This document shows, one piece after another, positions 1 to 7,911 of a stretch of 11,229 bases of DNA (position 1 is the first letter of the stretch; the number at the start of each line of letters is the position of its first letter). The DNA is from Candidatus Omnitrophota bacterium (lineage in GTDB: Bacteria > Omnitrophota > Koll11 > Gygaellales > Profunditerraquicolaceae): contig JALOQI010000005.1 in assembly GCA_025453435.1 (NCBI GenBank), positions 1-11,229 of the forward strand, in the 5' to 3' direction. Under the pieces are notes generated by a model, which was not told the DNA's origin, ran no database searches, and worked only from the letters and a program-made list of their open reading frames with translations. Both the position numbers and the translations under genes were made by a program.

Positions 1-1
1 A

Positions 2-856
2 CGGATCGGGATAATAGGCGGCAGCGGATTATACGACATCGAAGGTTTCACCGGAAAAAAAGAAATAGAGGCCCGAACGCCTTTCGGCTCGCCGTCTGAT
101 AAATTTACCGTGGGCTCTCTGGAAGGAAGAGAGGTCGTGTTCCTGCCCAGGCATGCAAGAGGCCACAGGATAAATCCCAGCGAGATAAATTACCGGGCGA
201 ACATATTCGCGATGAAGGCGCTGGGCGTAGAGCAGATAATATCCGTAACGGCATGCGGCAGCCTGCGCGAAGAGCTCAAACCGCTCGATTTCGTTCTGCC
301 GGATCAGTTCGTGGACCGCACGAATCAGGCCAGGAAGATGACTTTTTTCGAAAACGGCATTGTCGCCCATGTCAGCCTGGCAGATCCGGTGTGCAGCGAA
401 CTGCGCAGCCGGGTGTATAAAAGCGTAAAATCCCTCGGATTCAACGTGCACGACGGAGGCACGTACATAACAATGGAAGGCCCGGCGTTTTCTACGCGGG
501 CAGAATCAAATCTGTACCGCAGCTGGGGCATGGACATCATAGGCATGACCAACATGTCAGAGGCAAAGCTTGCGCGCGAGGCCGAGATCTGTTATGTTAC
601 GCTTGCCGCTATAACTGATTTCGATTGCTGGTATCAGTCCGAGGAGCCGGTCACCCTTGAGATGGTCATCGGGAATCTAATGAAAAACGTGGACCGCTCA
701 AAAGCCATAATAAAAGCGGTTTTGCGCGATATGCCCCAAAGGCCGGCCTGCGGTTGTTCTTCTGCTCTGAAAAACGCGATAGTCACCGACAGGAAGATGA
801 TACCTGCAAAGATAAAAAAGGACCTGGCGCCTATCATAGGAAAATATATAAAATAA
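2..856 (+). CDS. mtnP: S-methyl-5'-thioadenosine phosphorylase, 5'-truncated by window
   Basis: Cytosolic enzyme that cleaves methylthioadenosine with phosphate to adenine and 5-methylthioribose-1-phosphate, in methionine and purine salvage. The frame is open from base 2 (284 codons), close to the usual family length, so only the start codon and a few residues are missing. Visible family motifs, in order: GGSGLYD phosphate-binding loop at the start, RHARGHRINPSEINYRANI, the substrate segment TYITMEGPAFSTRAES, GMTNMSEAKLAREAEICY, and TDFDCW. The Asp pair in TDFDCW is the base-recognition signature that separates MTA phosphorylases from purine nucleoside phosphorylases, which have Asn. A Cys-Gly-Cys (codons 749-757) near the C terminus recalls the CXC motif of some archaeal MTAPs; that comparison is my inference. 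The stop lies 3 bases before ileS, so the two genes are probably cotranscribed. Family certain; MTA rather than inosine preference very likely. Confidence 0.95.
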   Translation, partial: RIGIIGGSGLYDIEGFTGKKEIEARTPFGSPSDKFTVGSLEGREVVFLPRHARGHRINPSEINYRANIFAMKALGVEQIISVTACGSLREELKPLDFVLPDQFVDRTNQARKMTFFENGIVAHVSLADPVCSELRSRVYKSVKSLGFNVHDGGTYITMEGPAFSTRAESNLYRSWGMDIIGMTNMSEAKLAREAEICYVTLAAITDFDCWYQSEEPVTLEMVIGNLMKNVDRSKAIIKAVLRDMPQRPACGCSSALKNAIVTDRKMIPAKIKKDLAPIIGKYIK

Positions 857-859
857 ACC

Positions 860-3637
860 ATGGAATACAAAAATACTTTAAACCTGCCCAAGACCGATTT
901 TCCGATGAAAGGCGATCTGCCCAGAAGGGAGCCTGAATTCCTTCAAAAATGGCAGAGCGCCGATCTATACCGTTTGATCCGCGAGAGTTCAAAAGGCCTT
1001 CCTAAATATATCCTGCACGACGGCCCGCCGTACGCCAACGGCAATATACATATAGGCCACGCGCTCAATAAGACCCTCAAGGATTTTATCGTCAAATACA
1101 AAACTATGCGGGGGTTTGATTCGGGCTATGTGCCCGGATGGGACTGCCACGGCCTGCCTGTGGAGCACGCGCTTTTCAAAGAGCTCAAGATAAATAAATA
1201 TCAGATAGACCAGGTGGAATTCAGAAAAAAAGCGCACGATTACGCTATGAAGTTCGTCGGCATACAGAAAGAGGAGTTCAAGCGTTTGGGGGTGCTTGGC
1301 GACTGGGATAATCCGTATCTGACGCTCAGCCGCGAGTATGAGGACGGCATTGTGGGCGCGTTTTCCGATCTTGTGAAAAAAGGCTATGTGTACCGGGGCC
1401 TCAAGCCCGTCAACTGGTGCTTCAGGTGCGAGACAGCTCTGGCAGAGGCAGAGGTGGAGTATGAAGACCACACATCGCCGTCGGTTTATGTGAAATTCAA
1501 AATCACGGGCTCTAAGGAATTTGGCGACGGCAGCTTTCTTGTGATCTGGACCACTACTCCATGGACATTATTGGCCAACGTGGCAGTAGCAGTCAACCCG
1601 GACTTTGTGTATTCTTATATCAAGACGGATAAGGGCAGCCTCGTGATAGCAAATGTGCGCCTGCAGGTGCTGGAGTCAATGGGCATCAAAGAATACAAGC
1701 TTATAAAAGAATATAAAGGCGCCCAGCTCGAAGGCGTCGTATACGAGCATCCGTTCGTATCGAGGACGGGTAAAGTTGTATCGGCTGATTATGTTTCGTC
1801 CGAAGACGGCACAGGCCTTGTGCACACGGCTCCCGGCCACGGCGCTGACGACTATATTACCGGAATGAGGCATAAACTCGAGATCGTTATGCCGGTCGAC
1901 AGCAAGGGTAAATTCGATGCGTCAACCGGTGAATTCAACGGAATGAACGTATATGATTCCAATAAGGTCATTATCGAAAAGCTTCAGGCCCTGGGCTCGC
2001 TTCTTCTGGCTGAGAATATCCGTCACTCGTATCCGCATTGCTGGAGATGCAAGAACCCGGTCATTTTCCGCGCTACAAACCAGTGGTTCCTGAACATTGA
2101 CCATAAAGGCTTGCGCAATAAACTTCTCGATGCTATCAAAACAGACATCGAATTCATACCTGCGGCCGGCAAAGAGCGGATCTCGGCAATGGTCCAATTG
2201 CGGCCTGACTGGTGCCTTTCGCGCCAGCGGTACTGGGGCGTGCCGATCCCGTCTTTGATCTGTACGAATTGCAAAGATGAGTTCCTTGAACCCTCGGTTA
2301 TCGATGCATTCAGGAAATATGTCAATACCGAAGGCACTGACAGCTGGTTCATCAGGCCGGTCGAAGATTTTATCCCTCCGGGATTTTCGTGTAAAAAATG
2401 CAAAAGCACGAAGTTCGATAAAGGCGTCGATATCCTCGACGTATGGTTTGATTCAGGCGCCAGCAGCCAGGCTGTGCTGAAGAAGCGCGAGGATATAAAG
2501 CAGCTTCCGTGTTCTTTGTATCTGGAGGGCTCTGATCAGCACCGCGGATGGTTCCAGGCGTCGCTGTGGGTGTCAATGGGCGTGGATGAAAGGCCGCCTT
2601 TTAAATCGGTCCTCACACACGGGTTCGTAGTGGACGGCGACGGCAGGAAGATGTCGAAATCTCTCGGAAATGTAATTGCACCCAACGATATAATAAAGAA
2701 TTCAGGCGCGGATATACTGCGGCTCTGGGTAGCGTCAAGCGACTACAACGAGGATATCCGCATTTCGACCCAGATCCTTGCGCGCCTGTCGGAGGCTTAC
2801 CGCAAGATACGCAATACGGCAAGGTTTATCCTGAGCAATCTCTACGATTTTTCGCCGGACGATGATATTGTTGCCTACGACGATCTTCGCATGCTGGACC
2901 AATGGATCCTCAAGCGGATCGAAGACGTCAAAGCGCAGGTGGAGAAGGCGTATGACTGTTTTGAATTTCATAAAGCGTATAAAGGATTATATGATTTTTG
3001 CAATGAAGACATGTCCATGTATTATCTGGACATGGTAAAGGGCAGGCTTTACACTGCCGGCGCTAAATCAACGGAGCGCAGGTCCGCTCAGACCGCGATA
3101 TATGAAGCCCTGGGTTCGCTTGTCAGGATGATGGCGCCTATCCTGGTATTCACTTCCGAAGACATCTGGCAGGCAATGCCGCGCTCAAAAAAAGACAGCC
3201 GGATAGCAAGCGTGCATCTTGCCCGGTGGCCTGAATCCAATCCCGCTGCCACCGACCGGTTAAGCGCGGTAATAGCTATGATACCCGCAGTAACAAAAGC
3301 GCTGGAAGAAAAACGCGCCGCAGGCGAGATCGGAAGTTCGTTTGACGCAAAAATAAATATATTGACAAATGACCGAAATCGGTATACATATTTAGAGAGT
3401 TTAAAAACCGATCTGCTTGAGATTTTCAAGGTTTCGGGCGTTTCGGTCAGCATGGCCGGCAAGCTGGAATCATCCGCGCAGGCGCAAGCGGATCTGACGG
3501 ATATCGCATTCGAGGTGCATAAAGCCGACGGGAATAAATGCGAGCGGTGCTGGAATTACTCGGCTTCGGTCGGGAGCGATCCCCAGCACAGCCAGCTTTG
3601 CGATAAGTGTCTGGCAGCCATTCAAGGAGGCAAGTAA
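860..3637 (+). CDS. ileS: Isoleucyl-tRNA synthetase, class I, bacterial zinc-finger type
   Basis: Charges tRNA-Ile with isoleucine and edits mischarged valine. 925 residues, normal for bacterial IleRS. Class I signatures: HIGH at residues 64-67 and KMSKS at 597-601. The editing (CP1) insertion shows WTTTPWTL from residue 230 and [11 protein letters not shown] with Asp330-Asp331. GWDCHGLP and [14 protein letters not shown] are typical IleRS catalytic-core segments. The C terminus carries a zinc finger, Cys894-x2-Cys897-x16-Cys914-x2-Cys917, as in the bacterial IleS1 type. CTNC and CKKC pairs inside the catalytic domain may hold a further zinc. ATG at 860 is chosen because its [18 protein letters not shown] matches the family N terminus. 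No strong Shine-Dalgarno sequence is visible; with only 3 bases after mtnP, translational coupling is likely. Essential gene, intact. Confidence 0.98.
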   Translation: MEYKNTLNLPKTDFPMKGDLPRREPEFLQKWQSADLYRLIRESSKGLPKYILHDGPPYANGNIHIGHALNKTLKDFIVKYKTMRGFDSGYVPGWDCHGLPVEHALFKELKINKYQIDQVEFRKKAHDYAMKFVGIQKEEFKRLGVLGDWDNPYLTLSREYEDGIVGAFSDLVKKGYVYRGLKPVNWCFRCETALAEAEVEYEDHTSPSVYVKFKITGSKEFGDGSFLVIWTTTPWTLLANVAVAVNPDFVYSYIKTDKGSLVIANVRLQVLESMGIKEYKLIKEYKGAQLEGVVYEHPFVSRTGKVVSADYVSSEDGTGLVHTAPGHGADDYITGMRHKLEIVMPVDSKGKFDASTGEFNGMNVYDSNKVIIEKLQALGSLLLAENIRHSYPHCWRCKNPVIFRATNQWFLNIDHKGLRNKLLDAIKTDIEFIPAAGKERISAMVQLRPDWCLSRQRYWGVPIPSLICTNCKDEFLEPSVIDAFRKYVNTEGTDSWFIRPVEDFIPPGFSCKKCKSTKFDKGVDILDVWFDSGASSQAVLKKREDIKQLPCSLYLEGSDQHRGWFQASLWVSMGVDERPPFKSVLTHGFVVDGDGRKMSKSLGNVIAPNDIIKNSGADILRLWVASSDYNEDIRISTQILARLSEAYRKIRNTARFILSNLYDFSPDDDIVAYDDLRMLDQWILKRIEDVKAQVEKAYDCFEFHKAYKGLYDFCNEDMSMYYLDMVKGRLYTAGAKSTERRSAQTAIYEALGSLVRMMAPILVFTSEDIWQAMPRSKKDSRIASVHLARWPESNPAATDRLSAVIAMIPAVTKALEEKRAAGEIGSSFDAKINILTNDRNRYTYLESLKTDLLEIFKVSGVSVSMAGKLESSAQAQADLTDIAFEVHKADGNKCERCWNYSASVGSDPQHSQLCDKCLAAIQGGK
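3624..3630 (+). promoter_or_regulatory. Shine-Dalgarno sequence setting the TTG start at 3639
   Basis: AAGGAGG lies inside the last ileS codons, 8 bases before a TTG codon at 3639 that overlaps no other start. No in-frame ATG or GTG near it fits better, so this site supports a TTG start for the zinc-finger gene. Confidence 0.8.
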
Positions 3638-3638
3638 A

Positions 3639-4022
3639 TTGAAAAAGAAATTGAATAAAAAAGATTTGGGCGTATACAGAAGTCTGCTTTTGAAGCGCAA
3701 GAGCGAAGTCCTCGACGCCATAGACCATGCCTCCGAGGAGACCATTAAGAAGTCCCAGAAAGACGCATCCGGGGACATCTCAGGCTATACCTACCATATG
3801 GCGGACGTGGCTACGGACGCTTATGACCGGGAATTTTCTCTCGGCCTTGTATCGAGCGAGCGAAAAATACTTTCTGAGCTCGGTGACGCGCTTAAAAAAA
3901 TAGAAGACGGCAGTTACGGCGTCTGCGAAGACTGCAAGTCGCCTATCGCTAAGACACGGTTGAAGGCCATACCTTATGCCCGCCTCTGCGTGAAGTGCCA
4001 GGAGAAAAGAGAGAAGAAGTAG
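3639..4022 (+). CDS. TraR/DksA-family C4 zinc-finger protein (YlyA-like)
   Basis: 127 residues. The N-terminal half is charged and helical, expected to form the long coiled-coil hairpin of the DksA fold that enters the RNA polymerase secondary channel. The C-terminal half has the zinc finger Cys96-x2-Cys99-x17-Cys117-x2-Cys120, the same spacing as E. coli DksA, in a context GSYGVCEDC ... ARLCVKC. The coiled-coil tip reads MADVATDAYDREFSL. Aligned on EFSL, neither Asp of the DxxDxA motif of classical DksA is in register (Asp71 and Asp74 positions are Ala), so a DksA-like ppGpp-dependent action should not be assumed. Starts with TTG one base after the ileS stop, behind a strong Shine-Dalgarno. 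It sits between ileS and lspA as ylyA does in B. subtilis. Predicted role: RNA-polymerase-binding regulator; target genes unknown. Confidence 0.88.
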   Translation: MKKKLNKKDLGVYRSLLLKRKSEVLDAIDHASEETIKKSQKDASGDISGYTYHMADVATDAYDREFSLGLVSSERKILSELGDALKKIEDGSYGVCEDCKSPIAKTRLKAIPYARLCVKCQEKREKK

Positions 4023-4033
4023 TTTCTTACTTC

Positions 4034-4483
4034 ATGGTATTCTTTATCGTCACAGCTATCCTCGTCCTCGACCGGCTGACCAAGATTTTTTTTGTGCACA
4101 GCCTCCAGACCGGGCAGCCTGTCCCGGTAATAAAAAATTTTTTTTATCTGACCCTCGTGTACAACCGCGGTGCCGCGTTCGGGATATTAAAAGGCCAGAC
4201 GGTTTTTTTTGTGGCGGCTACTGTGTTAGCGGCGGTTCTGATATTATATCAAATTAAAAAAGCTTCAACGGCACAAAGAACAGCTCTTTCGCTGATCCTG
4301 GCAGGCGCCCTGGGAAATCTCGTAGACAGGATGATGTTCGGCTGCGTGATAGATTTTCTTGACGTCCACATTCACCCGCATTTTTACTGGCCTGTCTTCA
4401 ACGTAGCCGACAGCGCAATCACAATAGGCGCATGCATGCTGGCATGGCTGCTCCTGCGGCGATCGAACCCGATAAAATCATGA
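4034..4483 (+). CDS. lspA: Lipoprotein signal peptidase II
   Basis: Inner-membrane aspartic protease that removes the signal peptide of prolipoproteins after lipid attachment. 149 residues, four hydrophobic segments. Family motifs: LDRLTK near the N terminus, VYNRGAAFG (residues 42-50), GALGNLVDR with Asp98, and FNVADSAITIG with Asp126. The two aspartates are the expected catalytic pair. The start is set at ATG 4034 because MVFFIVTAILVLDRLTK lines up with the N terminus of B. subtilis LspA. The frame also opens at GTG 3995, which would add 13 polar residues and overlap the previous gene by 28 bases, but no Shine-Dalgarno precedes it. GAGAAGAAG at 4010-4018 is a rather distant ribosome site for 4034. 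The stop overlaps the next ATG (ATGA). Its presence implies a lipoprotein-exporting cell envelope. Confidence 0.95.
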   Translation: MVFFIVTAILVLDRLTKIFFVHSLQTGQPVPVIKNFFYLTLVYNRGAAFGILKGQTVFFVAATVLAAVLILYQIKKASTAQRTALSLILAGALGNLVDRMMFGCVIDFLDVHIHPHFYWPVFNVADSAITIGACMLAWLLLRRSNPIKS

Positions 4484-5403
4484 ACAACTATACTATTACC
4501 GTAGCGCCTGAAGATTCGGGCCGGAGGCTTGACGTATTCCTGATGGCCTTCTCGAAAGCTTCGAATCTCGGGCTCTCCAGGACCGCAATACAGAGCATGA
4601 TGAGGCAGGATTTCGTTAAGGTCAACGGCAAAACCGTAAGCAAGCCTAATTATAAAGTAGCCGGCGCTGACCATATTGACCTTACGGTCGAAGAGCACAA
4701 GCCAGATCAGCCGCTCGTAGCAGAGGATATCCCGCTTGAGGTCGTGTATGAGGACGCGGACCTGGCTGTGGTTAACAAGCCCCCGGGCCTTGTCGTGCAT
4801 CCGGCGCCCGGGAACGCGCTTCACACGCTTGTCCAGGCGTTGTTGTTCAGGTTCAAACATCTTTCGACCGTCAATCCTTTGCGCCCCGGCATAGTGCACA
4901 GGCTGGATAAAGAGACCTCGGGCCTTCTTGTAATAGCCAAGAACAATCCCGCGCATCACGCGCTTGCCGCGCAGTTCGCCGACCATTCCATAAAAAGAAA
5001 ATATGTGGCGCTTGTCAAGGGGAGGGTGGAGTATGACGAGAACGTCATCGAGCTGTCCATCGGCAGGCATCCGAAAAAACGCGAACATATGGCGGTTTCC
5101 TCGGGAGTGAACGCCAGATACGCAAAGACGCGGTACCGCACTCTAAAACGTTCTAAAACATTGAGCCTTCTGGAGCTCGAACCGTATACCGGAAGGACTC
5201 ATCAGTTAAGGGTTCATCTTTCATATATAGGCCATCCTATAATGGGAGACACCAAATACGGCAGGCAGGTAGAGTTTGCCAGAATGGCACTGCATGCGAA
5301 ATACCTCGGATTCATCCATCCCGGAAGCGGCAAATTCGTGGAGTTCGAGACAAAGACGCCGAAGGAATTCTCGGACGCGGTAAAGCAGGCATCGTCTGAC
5401 TGA
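4480..5403 (+). CDS. rluD: RluA/RluD-family large-subunit rRNA pseudouridine synthase
   Basis: Converts uridine to pseudouridine in RNA, in this family mostly 23S rRNA. 307 residues. The N-terminal S4 RNA-binding domain (roughly residues 12-75) includes RLDVFL, LSRTAIQSMM and FVKVNGK. The catalytic domain carries GIVHRLDKETSGLLV with catalytic Asp143, and later KRKYVALVKG and EPYTGRTHQLRVHL. ATG 4480 is preferred over an in-frame ATG at 4432, because the latter lies deep inside lspA and adds 16 non-family residues. The 4480 start shares ATGA with the lspA stop, so translation is probably coupled. Corresponds in position to ylyB of B. subtilis. The RluD target (helix 69 uridines) is plausible but cannot be told from related RluA/RluC specificities by eye. 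Confidence 0.92.
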   Translation: MNNYTITVAPEDSGRRLDVFLMAFSKASNLGLSRTAIQSMMRQDFVKVNGKTVSKPNYKVAGADHIDLTVEEHKPDQPLVAEDIPLEVVYEDADLAVVNKPPGLVVHPAPGNALHTLVQALLFRFKHLSTVNPLRPGIVHRLDKETSGLLVIAKNNPAHHALAAQFADHSIKRKYVALVKGRVEYDENVIELSIGRHPKKREHMAVSSGVNARYAKTRYRTLKRSKTLSLLELEPYTGRTHQLRVHLSYIGHPIMGDTKYGRQVEFARMALHAKYLGFIHPGSGKFVEFETKTPKEFSDAVKQASSD

Positions 5404-5412
5404 AGATTTCGC

Positions 5413-5441
5413 TTGATTTTTCCAGAAGCAGTTGGTATAGT
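5413..5441 (+). promoter_or_regulatory. Candidate sigma70-type promoter for the coiled-coil gene and aroA
   Basis: TTGATT (5413-5418), a 17-base spacer, then TATAGT (5436-5441): 4 of 6 and 5 of 6 matches to consensus at ideal spacing. It lies in the 84-base gap after the pseudouridine synthase gene, the only non-trivial gap so far. Transcription would start near 5448, leaving a short leader to the ATG at 5488. No terminator is visible upstream, so read-through from the ileS operon is also possible. Confidence 0.55.
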
Positions 5442-5474
5442 AAACCGGTATAAGGGTCGGAGCGCGTTAAATTT

Positions 5475-5481
5475 AAGGAGG
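5475..5481 (+). promoter_or_regulatory. Shine-Dalgarno sequence setting the ATG start at 5488
   Basis: AAGGAGG ends 6 bases before ATG 5488. It decides between this start and an upstream in-frame TTG at 5413, which coincides with the candidate -35 box and would put polar residues ahead of the membrane anchor. Confidence 0.85.
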
Positions 5482-5487
5482 AATGAG

Positions 5488-6318
5488 ATGGCCGGACATA
5501 ATACGGGTTTAAAAGTCCTTGTTATATTACTGCTTATTATTTCTATAGCCCTTGGCGCCGGCGGTTATTACATGCTCAAAAAAGAGCAGGATAAAAGCGC
5601 TCAATTAGGGCAGGATCTGGATGCCATGAGCAGGAAATACAGGGACGCCCAGTCTGAAATAGAGCAGAAGGCCACTCAGATATCGGGCCTTGAGTCAAGC
5701 CTGGACAGGGCCAATAACGAGATGTCGCGTCTGAACAGCAGGCTTAGCGAAGAGCAGTCTGCCAGAAAAGACGCGGTGGCAAAGCTCGATCAGCTCAGGG
5801 CTGATCTGGCCAAACAAACGGGCCTTGCTTCTGATCTGGCCAAGAAGCTCAGCGATTCCGAGAACACTATAAAAGATTATGACAAGCGGTTGAAGGAAAT
5901 GGAATCTCAGCTCAAGGCAGTTGAGTCTAAAAAGGCCGAACTCGAAACCAAGGCAAAAGCCGGCGAAGAGAAAGAAAAGTCCGGCAATGTCGAGCTGGGC
6001 AAGATCGTGGTCACGCCCGATGCTCCTGAAGGCTCTAATAAAAAAGAGAGCGTGAATAAAGCGGCGTCTAAAGCTTCGGCTTCGAAACCTCTGGCCGGGA
6101 GGGTCCTTGTGCTGAATAAAGATTACAAGTTCGCTGTGATAAATCTCGGCTCTAAGGACGGGGTAACTCCGGGTATGATCTTTTCGGTCCAGCGCAACAA
6201 CAAGGCCATCGGTGAACTTAAAGTCGAAAAAGTCCACGAGACAATGTCAGCAGCCGGATTTGTATATCCTGAGCTGAAAGACAAAATTTCCGAAGGCGAC
6301 TCGGTAATCCAAAAATAA
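5488..6318 (+). CDS. Membrane-anchored coiled-coil protein with small C-terminal domain
   Basis: 276 residues, not matched to a named gene. A short basic N terminus is followed by one hydrophobic segment (about residues 8-29), then a long charged Ala/Glu/Lys/Gln/Ser-rich heptad region (about 33-170) that should be a coiled coil. A low-complexity Lys/Ser/Ala linker (about 171-200) leads to a compact C-terminal domain (201-276): GRVLVLNKDYKFAVINLG, DGVTPGM, IGELKVEKVHE and GDSVIQK. That pattern of beta strands and glycines resembles the C-terminal domain of FlgT and similar small beta-barrel domains; this is a resemblance only. Topology suggests a single-pass protein with the coiled coil outside the cytoplasm, perhaps spanning part of the periplasm. 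The strong Shine-Dalgarno suggests good expression. It is followed at once by aroA, with no obvious functional link. Confidence 0.8.
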   Translation: MAGHNTGLKVLVILLLIISIALGAGGYYMLKKEQDKSAQLGQDLDAMSRKYRDAQSEIEQKATQISGLESSLDRANNEMSRLNSRLSEEQSARKDAVAKLDQLRADLAKQTGLASDLAKKLSDSENTIKDYDKRLKEMESQLKAVESKKAELETKAKAGEEKEKSGNVELGKIVVTPDAPEGSNKKESVNKAASKASASKPLAGRVLVLNKDYKFAVINLGSKDGVTPGMIFSVQRNNKAIGELKVEKVHETMSAAGFVYPELKDKISEGDSVIQK

Positions 6319-6321
6319 TTG

Positions 6322-7629
6322 ATGTCTTTTTCCGTAACGCAGTCTTCATCCGGCCTAAAGGGAACGATGCTCCCCGGCGGGGATAAATCAATAGCCCACA
6401 GGGCTGTTATGATCGCAAGCCTGGCCGACGGCCTCACATCTATATCGAATTTCCCCGTCCACGATGACTCAGCCGCAACCCTGCGCATTTTTCGAAGCCT
6501 CGGCGTAAAAATAAAACAGCATAAGAATTCTTTGGAAGTTTTCGGCAAAGGCCTTTTCGGCCTGATGCCTGCAAAAGGATCTTTGGATGCCGGAGAATCC
6601 GGGACTACTTTGCGGCTAGTTCTGGGAATATTAGCCGGCCAGGATTTCAACTCAAAAATAGTCTGCGGCAGGTCTCTTAAGAAAAGGCCGATGCTCAGGG
6701 TGACCCGGCCTTTGCGTCTTATGGGGGCGTTGATCAAAAGCCGCAGAGCCGGCAAAGAAGAATTCCCGCCGTTAAAGATAACGGGCGGTAATCTCCGGCC
6801 GATTATATTTCACATGCCGGTCGCTTCAGCCCAGGTCAAAAGCTGCGTTCTGTTAGCCGGATTATACGCAAACGGTATTACAGGGGTTATCGAGCCCCAA
6901 GCCACCCGCGACCATACCGAACGAATGCTTATCATGTTCGGCGCAAAAATAACGCGCAAAGCCGGGACGATCTCTCTCTCTGGAGGCCAAAGGCTCAGAT
7001 CCCCCGGAGCTATTATTATCCCCGGAGATATATCATCAGCTGCTTTTTTCATCGTTGCCGCGTCATTGCTTAAAGGCTCGGATATCCTGATAAAGCGGGT
7101 CAGTATCAATCCCACGCGCACAGGGATATTATCCGTGATGCGCAGGATGGGAGCGGATATACGAGTCATAAACAGGAAAGTCTCTGCAGAACCTTTCGCG
7201 GATATAAGGGTGCGTTATAGCCCCCTCAAAGCCGTATCTGTGACAGCAAAAGAGATCCCGAGCCTGATAGATGAGCTGCCGATAATCATGGTCGCAGCCT
7301 GCCTGGCCCGGGGAAAGACCGTGCTTAAAGGCGTTGGGGAGCTAAGGGTAAAAGAAACCGACCGCATACGCTCTATGGTAACAAATCTTTCTAAAATGGG
7401 CTGCCGCATAGAGATTAAGCGCTCTAAAAAGTCGGAAGATCTAGTAATCCACGGCAAAGCGGTCATGCTCGGCGCAAGCGTCAGGAGTTTCGGCGACCAC
7501 CGGACCGCAATGTCTATGATCGTCGCGGGCCTTGCGGCAGAGGGCAGAACCACGATCGATGATATCAGCTGCATCTCCAAATCCTTCCCGGATTTCATCA
7601 AAGTCCTCAGGTCTCTAATAGTCAAATAG
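6322..7629 (+). CDS. aroA: 3-phosphoshikimate 1-carboxyvinyltransferase (EPSP synthase)
   Basis: Transfers the enolpyruvyl group of PEP to shikimate-3-phosphate, the sixth step of the shikimate pathway to chorismate. 435 residues, normal length. Motifs: PGGDKSIAHRA with Lys22 and Arg27, GESGTTLRL from residue 91, KKRPMLR, VASAQVKSCVLLAGL, TRDHTERML, IPGDISSAAF, NPTRTG, DELP with the catalytic Asp317, LRVKETDRIRSM with Glu345, and FGDHRTAM. The SAQVKS, TRDHTE and NPTRTG blocks place it with the B. subtilis/CP4-like branch rather than the E. coli-like one. Gly94 sits where the glyphosate-tolerant CP4 enzyme has Ala, so tolerance is not indicated. Start: ATG 6322; a TTG at 6319 directly before it is in frame. 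The upstream gene's stop at 6316-6318 is 3 bases away and no Shine-Dalgarno is seen, so translation is probably coupled. Confidence 0.97.
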   Translation: MSFSVTQSSSGLKGTMLPGGDKSIAHRAVMIASLADGLTSISNFPVHDDSAATLRIFRSLGVKIKQHKNSLEVFGKGLFGLMPAKGSLDAGESGTTLRLVLGILAGQDFNSKIVCGRSLKKRPMLRVTRPLRLMGALIKSRRAGKEEFPPLKITGGNLRPIIFHMPVASAQVKSCVLLAGLYANGITGVIEPQATRDHTERMLIMFGAKITRKAGTISLSGGQRLRSPGAIIIPGDISSAAFFIVAASLLKGSDILIKRVSINPTRTGILSVMRRMGADIRVINRKVSAEPFADIRVRYSPLKAVSVTAKEIPSLIDELPIIMVAACLARGKTVLKGVGELRVKETDRIRSMVTNLSKMGCRIEIKRSKKSEDLVIHGKAVMLGASVRSFGDHRTAMSMIVAGLAAEGRTTIDDISCISKSFPDFIKVLRSLIVK

Positions 7630-7631
7630 CA

Positions 7632-7803
7632 GGTAAACGGGTCCTGTCAAGGTGTAGTTCCGCAGGCTCGTTCGTCCTGCCCAGCGTGCAGGACTCACTC
7701 CAGTTCGGCCTTTCGCTCTTGCCTGAATTCCTACGTGCTAGCAAACCATGCCCGCTCCAGACCTCACAGGTCCTGCTCCACTACACCTTGCCACCCGTTT
7801 ACC
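7632..7803 (-). repeat. Long-hairpin element A (related to element B), reads on minus strand
   Basis: 172 bases bounded by a perfect 11-bp inverted repeat: GGTAAACGGGT (7632-7642) with ACCCGTTTACC (7793-7803). Inside is an asymmetric internal loop (7643-7647 against 7791-7792), then a perfect 11-bp helix, CAAGGTGTAGT (7648-7658) with ACTACACCTTG (7780-7790). A 3x3 loop (TCC/TCC) follows, then a 5-bp helix (7662-7666 with 7772-7776). The interior holds a perfect 7-bp hairpin, GTCCTGC (7674-7680) with GCAGGAC (7688-7694), and a small hairpin at 7761-7771. Read on the minus strand it shares GGAGCAG-n-ACCT, GAGCGG-n-CATGG and CAGGACCCG with element B. The shared orientation suggests the minus strand is the functional one. 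No gene is supported inside. It begins 3 bases after the aroA stop and could also end aroA transcription, although no U-run follows. Not matched to a known RNA family. Confidence 0.85.
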
Positions 7804-7911
7804 AACCATTGAGCTTTAATTCTGATTATTGATGGGTTTTAATTTCTTTAAAAATAAATGAGAGATTTTGGTGTTTGGACGTTCTATTATTGTTGAAAGG
7901 GGGCATATAAT
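7804..7911. other. AT-rich leader of the ORF6N gene
   Basis: 108 bases, strongly AT-rich, between element A and the ORF6N start. The only supported signal is a Shine-Dalgarno-like AAAGGGGG ending at 7903, 8 bases before ATG 7912. TATTAT at 7885-7890 could be a -10 box, but the -35 position is poor, so I do not call a promoter. Confidence 0.5.

Noticed and set aside
4384..5088. Long minus-strand open frame (234 codons)
   Set aside because: Antisense shadow of the lspA end and the pseudouridine synthase gene; no family motif and no ribosome site.
7615..7738. Minus-strand open stretch of about 40 codons through element A into the aroA end
   Set aside because: No start codon with a ribosome site, it crosses the helices of a structured element, and no protein family is recognisable.
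7632..7803. Element A as a 6S RNA (long hairpin of about 170 bases with internal loops)
   Set aside because: Length and overall shape fit, but I see no convincing central bubble, and the shared apical motifs with the much shorter element B argue for a different family.
7829..7857. Possible promoter TTGATG ... AAATAA upstream of the ORF6N gene
   Set aside because: The -10 match is poor and AT-rich DNA gives many such pairs by chance.
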